Assembly: GCA_964343275.1 (NCBI GenBank)
Contig: CAYFIY010000023.1
Coordinates: forward strand, 1 to 18,097
Direction: 5' to 3'
Source: Hadarchaeum sp964343275
Lineage (GTDB): Archaea > Hadarchaeota > Hadarchaeia > Hadarchaeales > Hadarchaeaceae
Length of the DNA stretch: 18,097 nt
The position numbers and the translations under genes were made by a program. Shown piece by piece: positions 6,565 through 12,455 of this stretch. Each line of letters begins with the position of its first letter. Within the stretch, counting starts at the first letter, position 1. The notes under the pieces were generated by a model. It ran no database searches. It saw only the letters and a program-made list of their open reading frames with translations, and was not told the origin of the DNA.

Positions 6565-8894
6565 ATGATTTTAAAGTCGTTGGAAAAAACGTTACCAAGG
6601 TGGATGCCCTTCCGCTGGCTCTTGGAAAACCTCTTTTCACTGATGATATCGAACTCAGGGACATGCTCTACGCCAAAATCTTATGGAGTCCGCACGCTCA
6701 CGCTAGGATCAAAGACATCGACACAAGTAAGGCCGAGATCTTGCCGGGCGTTCACGCGGTTCTTTGTTACAAGAATGTCCCTCATGTTCCCCACACTAAA
6801 GCGGGGACGGGCTATCCTGAGGCCTCCCCTTATGATACGCTGATGTTCGAAAACAAGGTGCGGCACGTCGGGGATCGGGTAGCGGCCGTAGCTGCGGAAA
6901 CGGAAGAAATCGCCGAGAAGGCTCTCAAGTTGATAAAGGTTGAGTATGAACTCATTCCCGCGGTCTTCGACCCTGAGAAGGCAATGGAAGAGGGGGCTCC
7001 CGTGATTCACGATGAGCCATATTGTAAATATCTCATACCTGTTTTCTATGAACCCAAGCGTAACCACTGCTCCCAAATCGAGGTCAAATTGGGTGATTTC
7101 GAGCGAGCGATCAAGGAGGCTGATCACGTCATAGAGCACAAATTCAAAACCCACTATGGTCAGCATTGTGCAATAGAGCCACATTCCTGCATCAGCTATT
7201 TGGATCCCCAGAGACGTGTCGTTATACGCGTTTCCACGCAGGTTCCTTTCTACTCACGAAGGATTGTAGCTCACATCCTTCAGATACCGGAGAAGATGGT
7301 GCGGGTGATAAAGCCGCGAATCGGAGGCGGATTCGGGTCAAAACAAGAAATAGTCATTGAGGATGTCTGTGCCTTGTTAACAATAAGGACAAAGCGCCCT
7401 GTCAGATTGGTCTATGATAGGGACGAAGTTTTTGTGTCTTCTAGGACTCGACATCCGATGGTTATGTGGGCAAAGACCGGAGTTAAGAAGGACGGGAAAA
7501 TTTCGGCATTACAGCTGCGAGTGCTAAGTAACACTGGGGCATATGGTGCCCACTGCATGACGGTAATGAGTAATACCTGTGCTAAGACTCTCCCGCTCTA
7601 CCGATGCGAAAACATCGATTTTTTAGGGGACACGGTGTACACAAACCTGCCAGTGGCTGGGGCCTACCGTGGTTACGGGGTTTTTCAGGCAACTTTTACA
7701 ATGGCGGTCATGATGGATGAGATGGCTAACGCAATCGGTATGGATCCATTGGAATTCTGGAAGATTAATACAATAAAGCAGGGTGAAAGCTCACCGATTT
7801 TCAAAGCATTGAGCGAGATAGGGAAAGGGGTGGAACAGGTTGTCGAGAGTTCTTCATTGCCGGAGTGCATAGAAAAGGGGGCGGATATTTTTGGATGGAC
7901 AGCAAAGCTAGAAAAATATAAGAACCAGTCGGACGGTCTGGTTAAATACGGTGTTGGCATGACCTGCATAAATCAGGGCAGCACCGTTGCACTTCTCGAT
8001 ATGAGCTCAGCTACGGCGAAAATGAACGAGGACGGCTCTTTCAACCTTTTAATAGGCGCAAGCGATTTGGGAACCGGTGCCGATACGGTACTATCTCAGA
8101 TTTTCGCTGAATCTCTAGATATTCCTGTGGAAGATGTACTCGTATATGCCTCCGATACTGACGTAACCCCATTCGACGCGGGGGCTTACGCTTCCAAAAC
8201 AACTTTTGTAGCCGGAATTGCGGTCAGAAATACGGCAGAGGAAATTAAAAAACAAATTTTGAAGGTTGCGGCGGATATCTTGGAAGAGAAAGTAGAGGAT
8301 CTGAAACTCGAGCAGAAAGGAGTGGTATCTATTAAGAGCGGCAAAAGGGTCGACTTCGATCGAGTGGCTAAGCGTGCACTGTACAGCCAAGATCAGTTTC
8401 AAATAGCTGCAACCGGCTCAGAATTTAGCAAGTTGCACCCCCAGCCTTATGCCGCCCATTTTGCGGAAGTAGCAGTAGATACTGAAACGGGACAGGTAAA
8501 GGTGCTTTCATATATGGCGGCTGTGGACTGCGGGACCCCAATAAATCCAAGTCTTGTTGAGGGGCAAACTGCAGGAGCAATTATTAACGGAGTGGGCTAT
8601 GCGCTCACGGAGGAGTTCATTTTCAACGACAAAGGCCGGGTCTTGAACCCTTCTCTTGGGCGGTATAAAATATTATCCGCGTCGGACATACCCAATATGA
8701 AAATTGCCATAGTTCCTAGCTATGATCCTACGGGTCCTTATGGAGCAAAGCCGGTGGGCGAGATGAACATAAATGGCGCTCTGCCTGCAATTTCAAACGC
8801 AATACATAACGCGGTTGGAGTAAGGATTACCAACTCGCCATTTACCTCAGAGCGAGTTCTAGCTGCCATTAAAGAAAATAAAATTAGGTTATAG
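6561..8894 (+). CDS. Molybdopterin-binding catalytic subunit of a xanthine dehydrogenase-family hydroxylase
   Basis: 777-residue large subunit that binds the Mo-pterin cofactor and hydroxylates its substrate with water. An N-terminal aldehyde-oxidase a/b hammerhead domain (about 15-130) precedes two MoCo-binding domains. Visible motifs: GQHCAIEPHSC (200-210), IGGGFGSKQE (254-263), VAGAYRGYG (366-373), and near the C-terminus PVGEMNINGALPAISNA with Glu734 at the position of the catalytic glutamate. The AYRGYG loop rules out a form I aerobic CO dehydrogenase, which has AYRCSFR with an active-site cysteine. It fits xanthine, nicotinate, aldehyde or hydroxybenzoyl-CoA type enzymes, so the substrate cannot be named. 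ATG at 6561 overlaps the previous stop. No maturation chaperone of the XdhC/CoxF type follows within the window; the next gene is on the other strand. Confidence 0.92.
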   Translation: MNDFKVVGKNVTKVDALPLALGKPLFTDDIELRDMLYAKILWSPHAHARIKDIDTSKAEILPGVHAVLCYKNVPHVPHTKAGTGYPEASPYDTLMFENKVRHVGDRVAAVAAETEEIAEKALKLIKVEYELIPAVFDPEKAMEEGAPVIHDEPYCKYLIPVFYEPKRNHCSQIEVKLGDFERAIKEADHVIEHKFKTHYGQHCAIEPHSCISYLDPQRRVVIRVSTQVPFYSRRIVAHILQIPEKMVRVIKPRIGGGFGSKQEIVIEDVCALLTIRTKRPVRLVYDRDEVFVSSRTRHPMVMWAKTGVKKDGKISALQLRVLSNTGAYGAHCMTVMSNTCAKTLPLYRCENIDFLGDTVYTNLPVAGAYRGYGVFQATFTMAVMMDEMANAIGMDPLEFWKINTIKQGESSPIFKALSEIGKGVEQVVESSSLPECIEKGADIFGWTAKLEKYKNQSDGLVKYGVGMTCINQGSTVALLDMSSATAKMNEDGSFNLLIGASDLGTGADTVLSQIFAESLDIPVEDVLVYASDTDVTPFDAGAYASKTTFVAGIAVRNTAEEIKKQILKVAADILEEKVEDLKLEQKGVVSIKSGKRVDFDRVAKRALYSQDQFQIAATGSEFSKLHPQPYAAHFAEVAVDTETGQVKVLSYMAAVDCGTPINPSLVEGQTAGAIINGVGYALTEEFIFNDKGRVLNPSLGRYKILSASDIPNMKIAIVPSYDPTGPYGAKPVGEMNINGALPAISNAIHNAVGVRITNSPFTSERVLAAIKENKIRL

Positions 8895-8906
8895 CGCCGA
8901 CATGAT

Positions 8907-9620
8907 CTATTGGGATTCTTTTCCCGTCTCAACGCATTCCGCTTCACCCAACAATACAAGGCCTAAAGCCGCAATTTCTTTGTTTGGGGCCTCCACAGTG
9001 TAGTGTAGCGCGAGGTATCTGGATTTGCTCAAGTGATCTCCGGAATTTTCCAATGAGTGTCGTGCCTTTTCCAAGCTAGCATAACTTTGTTGAAGCAGTT
9101 CGTGGTTAGGCAGCTTATCAAACTGCAGTTCTACTTTTTCTTCAGAGGTACACTTCCCACATTTCCCGGAAGCACAATTGATCCCTGGCTGTCCACAGAC
9201 CCTACATATCGCTGCGCCCCACAGAAGGCGTGACATAGAATTAGCTATTCTCAAGATCTCAGCACGGTCTAGGGCCAGCTTTATTTTTATCTTGCCACTC
9301 TTGAAGATGCTAATGTCTCTTCCGCTTAACCTGAACTTTGCCAAGCCCAGTTTCTCGCTGCATTTTAACTCCGAGAAGCGCCTTCGGTGAATCTCTAGCA
9401 GTGAGCAAAGGATCTTGGGGTCTAAATATTGAGCATCCGGTTCTTGCGTGAGTTCGATGTCCGCCATTAGCTTTCCACGCTCTGAGGTGCAGGGATGCAC
9501 GTAAAGCACAGTTTCCTTTCTAATCCTTAACAGGTCCTTTACTTCGATGCCTTGAGAAAGAAGGCAATCAACTCTGAATTTAGGAATCAACACTTGACCA
9601 GCCGTGCTCGTTATCCTCAC
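8907..9620 (-). CDS. Cysteine-rich protein of unknown function, third gene of the isc operon
   Basis: I do not recognise the family. 237 residues, with a compact cysteine cluster C139-x2-C142-x6-C149-x4-C154-x2-C157 that could bind zinc or an iron-sulfur cluster. Before it, residues 94-135 (FRLSGRDISIFKSGKIKIK and the following helix) suggest a small alpha/beta domain. After it, residues 175-225 are predicted to be helical. Further cysteines lie at 19, 44, 72, 87 and 229. No signal or membrane segment is seen. The GTG start at 9620 lies 8 bases after the iscU stop, so it is co-transcribed with iscS and iscU and is likely to act in iron-sulfur or sulfur handling; this is inference from context only. 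The ribosome site is weak, consistent with coupling to iscU. Convergent with the molybdenum operon, 12 bases apart. Confidence 0.8.
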   Translation of the reverse strand: MRITSTAGQVLIPKFRVDCLLSQGIEVKDLLRIRKETVLYVHPCTSERGKLMADIELTQEPDAQYLDPKILCSLLEIHRRRFSELKCSEKLGLAKFRLSGRDISIFKSGKIKIKLALDRAEILRIANSMSRLLWGAAICRVCGQPGINCASGKCGKCTSEEKVELQFDKLPNHELLQQSYASLEKARHSLENSGDHLSKSRYLALHYTVEAPNKEIAALGLVLLGEAECVETGKESQ

Positions 9621-9628
9621 GTCTGTGG

Positions 9629-10039
9629 CTAGGAACCGCCAGACAGTTTCTTTCTGTATTCGACAAGTGCCTTTCTCAAAGTTCTATAAGAGAGCCCAGC
9701 ACAGTGCATCTTTATAACTGGGAGCCCACCAAGCCCCTCGGCAATTTCCTTTATTTGGATCTTTTCGGCTTCACCAACCGTCTTTCCCTTAGCCAAGTCA
9801 GCAGTCATATCTCCCGTCGCGATGTTTGCCGCACAGCCAAAAGAGAGAAACTTTACGTCCACGATACGGTCGTTCTCTATCTTGAGGTATATTCTAAACA
9901 TGTCACCGCATGTGGGATCCCCCTCTTGCGCCACCACAGTGGGGTTCTCCATCTCTCCAACATTTTTCGGGTTCCTAAATCGCTCGAGTAATTTTTCCGA
10001 GTATTTAAGCTTTCCGCGCTCTGAGTATTCTACTGGCAT
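9629..10039 (-). CDS. iscU: Iron-sulfur cluster assembly scaffold IscU
   Basis: Scaffold on which [2Fe-2S] clusters are assembled before transfer to apoproteins. The 136-residue chain keeps all conserved ligands: Cys44 with Asp46 in DPTCGD, Cys69 in SFGCAANIA, and His112-Cys113 in KMHCAGLS. The segment after the third cysteine (GLSYRTLRKAL) differs from the usual HCSxLAxxA consensus, and the second-cysteine loop ends in TGDM rather than SSS, variations that I read as archaeal divergence. The ATG at 10039 is preceded by GGAGGAG inside the end of iscS; iscS stops 6 bases upstream, so the two are translated together, as expected for proteins forming an IscS-IscU complex. The product probably serves enzymes such as the adjacent [2Fe-2S] hydroxylase. 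Confidence 0.94.
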   Translation of the reverse strand: MPVEYSERGKLKYSEKLLERFRNPKNVGEMENPTVVAQEGDPTCGDMFRIYLKIENDRIVDVKFLSFGCAANIATGDMTADLAKGKTVGEAEKIQIKEIAEGLGGLPVIKMHCAGLSYRTLRKALVEYRKKLSGGS

Positions 10040-10045
10040 TAAATT

Positions 10046-11215
10046 TCACAACTCCTCCGGATTTACTGGACTTATTTTCTTGAGCTGCTTCACCACGCGA
10101 GGCGTCACCTCTATCGCGTAATCGATTTCTTCTTCTGTATTATATCTGCTTAGGGTGAATCTTGTCGAGCCATGAGCAACAGCCGGCTTTAATCCTATCG
10201 CCGTGAGGACATGGCTCGGCTCAAGCTTAGTGCTAGTGCAAGCCGAACCAGTTGCTACAGAAATTCCATTTAGGTCGAGGTGCAGCAACATGGATTCTCC
10301 TTCCAAACCCTTGAAAGAATAGTTCACATTAGCTGGACTTCGTCTGTTGCCGCGTGGCCCGTTTAACAGAGAGTGAGGCACAACTTCTAGTCCTGCGATA
10401 AGCTTGTCGCGAAGTTTTCTCATGTGGTCGACATAACGATCGAATCCGTCGAATGCCAGCTCAGCTGCCTTGGCGAATCCAACGATGCCAGGTATATTTT
10501 CTGTTCCAGGTTTAAGCTTGAAAAGCGAGACATATCCATAAGAAACGGGGTAGACTGGAGTATTGGGGGCGATATACAATGCCCCCATCCCTTTGGGACC
10601 ATGGATCTTATGTGCGCTCAGGCTCAGCAGGTCAGCACCGATCTTTTTGACATCGATCGGAACACGAGCGTAAGCTGCGGCGGCGTTAACATTGAAATAT
10701 ATTTTTTCCTTTCGTGCTTTCAGAATCTTGCTGATTTCCTCCACTGGTTCTATGGTGCCAATTTCATCGTTAACATTTGCGACGCTTACTAATATGGTTT
10801 CATCGGTAAGTTTTTGCTCCAATTCTGCCACGTTGACCACACCTTCCTTGTCCACAGAGATGTAGTCTACTTTAAAGCCGTCATTCTCAAGTTTTTCGCA
10901 TATTCTTAGCACAGAGGGATTTTCAACCCTCGTAGTTATGATGTGTTTGCCTCGTTTGCGGTTGGCGTAAGCCACCCCCCTTATGGCAATGTCGTTCGCT
11001 TCGGTTGCCCCGGAGGTGAACAGTATCTCCGTCGGCTGCGCGTTGATTGTTTGCGCAACACTTTTCTGGCATCTTTCCACCGCGTCGGCGGCTGCTTGTC
11101 CTTGATCATATAAAAAAACAGGATGGCCGAATTGCTCCGTAAAGTAGGGAATCATAGCATCCACAACTTCCTTGGCCACCGGGGTAGTGGTTCCATTATC
11201 CAAATAAGCCCTCAT
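10046..11215 (-). CDS. iscS: IscS-like cysteine desulfurase homologue with altered PLP pocket
   Basis: Fold-type I aminotransferase-like protein of 389 residues, usual IscS length. Conserved: start YLDNGTTTP, SGATEAND, SLSAHKIHGPKGMGAL with the PLP lysine Lys203, PGTENIPGIVGF, and ATGSACTS with the sulfur-accepting Cys326. Changed relative to typical IscS: the ring-stacking His is Asn99 (RVENPS), NNE is NDE (Asp150), the Asp that contacts the pyridine nitrogen is Asn177 (FNVNAAAAY), and the neighbouring Gln is Ala180. It may thus have weak or no desulfurase activity, or use an altered reaction. The Archaeoglobus fulgidus IscS, which lacks the lysine, is a known archaeal precedent for a degenerate form. 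First gene of the isc operon, with a TATA box 31-36 bases upstream of the ATG. Family call firm; activity uncertain. Confidence 0.93.
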   Translation of the reverse strand: MRAYLDNGTTTPVAKEVVDAMIPYFTEQFGHPVFLYDQGQAAADAVERCQKSVAQTINAQPTEILFTSGATEANDIAIRGVAYANRKRGKHIITTRVENPSVLRICEKLENDGFKVDYISVDKEGVVNVAELEQKLTDETILVSVANVNDEIGTIEPVEEISKILKARKEKIYFNVNAAAAYARVPIDVKKIGADLLSLSAHKIHGPKGMGALYIAPNTPVYPVSYGYVSLFKLKPGTENIPGIVGFAKAAELAFDGFDRYVDHMRKLRDKLIAGLEVVPHSLLNGPRGNRRSPANVNYSFKGLEGESMLLHLDLNGISVATGSACTSTKLEPSHVLTAIGLKPAVAHGSTRFTLSRYNTEEEIDYAIEVTPRVVKQLKKISPVNPEEL

Positions 11216-11245
11216 AAAGTACCGAAAAATATAACACTGTCATGG

Positions 11246-11251
11246 TTTATA
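11246..11251 (-). promoter_or_regulatory. TATA box of the isc operon
   Basis: On the minus strand an A-rich stretch AAAAAG leads into TATAAA, whose first base lies 36 bases before the iscS ATG. With transcription beginning about 25 bases downstream of the TATA centre the leader would be roughly 10 bases, which fits the lack of a clear Shine-Dalgarno sequence. Inferred from position and sequence only. Confidence 0.5.
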
Positions 11252-11299
11252 CTTTTTATCCTTTCAAAACATTTATTCTCAGTTCTCCGGTGAAGATAC

Positions 11300-11899
11300 A
11301 TGGCGGACGAGATTGCATTTAGGATTATTTACGCGGCAATTGGACTGGGGCTTATCGGCCTGCTGTTTTTTTTCTTCAGTCGTAAACTGGACAGGAAAAC
11401 CTACTTGATCCCCGTTATTATTGGTTTCCTATTTGGAACGGTTACAGACATAATAATGGGTGGCGGCATGATCTCGTTATCGCTCCTTCTTGGGGGGGTT
11501 TTGACTGGCTACTTCATAAAAGGCGTTGTGAGTTGGCCTTTACTTTTTCGGGTTGGTGGTCTCAATGGGACACTACTCCTTGCTGTGCTGACAATCGTGC
11601 CAACTCTAGTTGTTATATTCACGATAAACCTTTCAGATATTTTGGAACTAGTTACTGCCAGCGGACAAACCCTTACTGCTGAGCAACTCCTTTACGATCT
11701 TATCCAAACTTTGATTATCCGTGCGTTAATTTTTATATTAATCGTTGGAGTTGGCGCTATTTTGGGTAGCTACTTACGCAGGATTTTAAAAACGGTCAAG
11801 CACGGGTCAGGTGCTAGTGGTTCTCCACTACAGGAGCAAATCACAAAGAACTGTCCACAAGCCGAAGATAATGCGAAAGAGAAGGTTAGTCAGCCTTAA
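11300..11899 (+). CDS. Polytopic membrane protein of unknown function
   Basis: I do not recognise the family. The 199-residue protein has about four to five hydrophobic segments: roughly residues 5-26, 35-52 and 56-74 (glycine-rich, GGGMISLSLLLGGVLTGYFI), 84-110, and 136-158, followed by a basic stretch (RRILKTVKH) and a polar C-terminal tail of about 35 residues that is probably cytoplasmic. There are no catalytic motifs. The glycine-rich paired hairpins resemble small archaeal membrane families of undetermined role (DUF5518-like), but I cannot confirm this. The ATG at 11300 has GGTGA six bases upstream. It is divergent from iscS across 84 bases, and no partner gene follows in the same direction before the tRNA. 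Confidence 0.75.
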   Translation: MADEIAFRIIYAAIGLGLIGLLFFFFSRKLDRKTYLIPVIIGFLFGTVTDIIMGGGMISLSLLLGGVLTGYFIKGVVSWPLLFRVGGLNGTLLLAVLTIVPTLVVIFTINLSDILELVTASGQTLTAEQLLYDLIQTLIIRALIFILIVGVGAILGSYLRRILKTVKHGSGASGSPLQEQITKNCPQAEDNAKEKVSQP

Positions 11900-11920
11900 A
11901 ATGAGCTCCTGATGTTTTAC

Positions 11921-11934
11921 TGTGTTTAAACACA
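11921..11934. repeat. Perfect 14-base palindrome between membrane gene and tRNA promoter
   Basis: TGTGTTTAAACACA is a perfect inverted repeat beginning 22 bases after the membrane protein stop and ending 7 bases before the tRNA TATA box. The position suits an operator for a dimeric DNA-binding protein at the tRNA promoter or a weak hairpin terminator for the gene upstream; the sequence does not decide between these. Confidence 0.45.
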
Positions 11935-11941
11935 ACTGTTT

Positions 11942-11949
11942 TATATAAA
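11942..11949 (+). promoter_or_regulatory. TATA box of the initiator tRNA gene
   Basis: TATATAAA within a longer A/T run, starting 46 bases before the mature tRNA 5' end. A start site about 25 bases downstream of its centre would fall near 11970 and give a 5' leader of about 18 bases, which contains a near copy of the acceptor 5' strand (AGCGGGATA at 11970-11978). Confidence 0.6.
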
Positions 11950-11997
11950 AAATCAGACGAGTTTACGGTAGCGGGATACTGCTATGCAGCGGGGTAG

Positions 11998-12026
11998 AGC
12001 GATAGTGAAGAACTATCTGCCCCTAT
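11998..12026 (+). other. tRNA intron 1 (29 bases, between tRNA positions 10 and 11)
   Basis: Excision joins G10 to G12027 and rebuilds D stem GGGC. Folding of the precursor: acceptor GGGG pairs with intron bases near CCCT (central helix), the inner helix GCGATAG pairs with CTATC-T-GC around loop TGAAGAA, and the outer helix forms between the leader/acceptor ATGCAGC and exon GCAGCAT with one A-A mismatch. The 5' bulge is TAG|A (four bases) and the 3' bulge AT|G (three bases), so this is a relaxed bulge-helix-bulge. The intron contains no ORF and no clear box C/D motif. Confidence 0.72.
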
Positions 12027-12038
12027 GGCAGCATGGAG

Positions 12039-12060
12039 ATTGGTTTTAAACCTACCATAA
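12039..12060 (+). other. tRNA intron 2 (22 bases, in the D loop before position 21)
   Basis: Strict bulge-helix-bulge: exon ATGG (12033-12036) pairs with intron CCAT (12055-12058) as a four-base central helix, flanked by two three-base bulges, AG|A and AA|T, each cut between second and third base. The inner hairpin is GGTT/AACC. Removal gives the D loop AGCATGGAGT and a 75-base tRNA. Confidence 0.8.
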
Positions 12061-12341
12061 TGCCCGCCGGGCTCATAACCCGGAGGTCCGAGGTTCAAGT
12101 CCTCGCCCCGCTACCTCTTTTCCTAAGAATTAAGCTTGTACTTTTGGCGACATTTCCGTTTGAAAATTTTGTAAAAATTATTTTTGATAGAAAATATTAA
12201 GTCTAGGCATGAGATACCTCATAATAAATATTTTGGCAAAACTTCTTTATCAATTGCGCAAAAGATTAATACGGAACAAGATTGATAAACCTCTTATTTC
12301 TTATTGGCTTGACCTTCTCCTTCGGTCCCTTGGTCTATACC

Positions 12342-12455
12342 CTATACGTTCGTAAGCGGCTTATTCGCTATTGAGATCGCTATTTCTATCGACGTCATCC
12401 ATGTATCGGTGGTTCCAACTTGATTCTGAAATTTCTTCTCTGGCGCCTTGGTCAT
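12342..12455 (-). CDS. Possible 37-residue micro-ORF coupled to asd
   Basis: The asd stop and this ATG overlap as TAATG, and the frame runs 37 codons (MTKAPEKKFQNQ... to ...NKPLTNV) before TAG. The stop-start overlap is the usual sign of translational coupling, but no second feature supports it: the product has no motif, cysteine or membrane span that I can identify, and an ORF this short can arise by chance. It could also be the remnant of a longer downstream gene. Recorded as a candidate only. Confidence 0.3.
   Translation of the reverse strand: MTKAPEKKFQNQVGTTDTWMTSIEIAISIANKPLTNV

Larger units (their letters stand above)
11988..12113 (+). tRNA. Initiator tRNA-Met (CAT) with two introns in the D arm
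   Basis: The acceptor AGCGGGG (11988-11994) pairs perfectly with CCCCGCT, followed by discriminator A at 12113; CCA is not encoded. Anticodon arm CCGGG-CTCATAA-CCCGG, T arm CGAGG-TTCAAGT-CCTCG. Initiator hallmarks: A1-U72 pair and three consecutive G-C pairs closing the anticodon loop. The stretch between acceptor and anticodon stems is about 51 bases too long. Removing 11998-12026 and 12039-12060 leaves a normal 75-base tRNA with D stem GGGC/GCCC and a 10-base D loop AGCATGGAGT containing the conserved GG. The 3' intron junctions form a canonical bulge-helix-bulge; the 5' intron a relaxed one. Splice points are deduced by hand folding. A T-rich stretch follows the gene and may terminate it. 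Identity is firm; exact junctions are likely but unproven. Confidence 0.92.

Noticed and set aside
6681..7184. Minus-strand 167-codon frame inside the molybdenum subunit gene
   Set aside because: Antisense to a gene with strong family motifs; no start signal.
6561..8894. Aerobic carbon monoxide dehydrogenase (form I) reading of the large subunit
   Set aside because: The diagnostic AYRCSFR loop is absent; the sequence has AYRGYG.
12001..12017. GATAG-TGAAGAA-CTATC hairpin that looks like a second anticodon arm (possible nested or split tRNA)
   Set aside because: The seven-base loop lacks U33 and no matching acceptor or T arm exists; it fits as the inner helix of tRNA intron 1.
12209..12355. 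Plus-strand ORF of 48 codons beginning MRYLIINILAKLL, with a small hairpin ATGAG/CTCAT at its start
   Set aside because: No convincing ribosome site; it overlaps the candidate micro-ORF on the other strand and the composition looks like chance in A/T-rich DNA. The stretch 12114-12341 otherwise shows nothing I can name.
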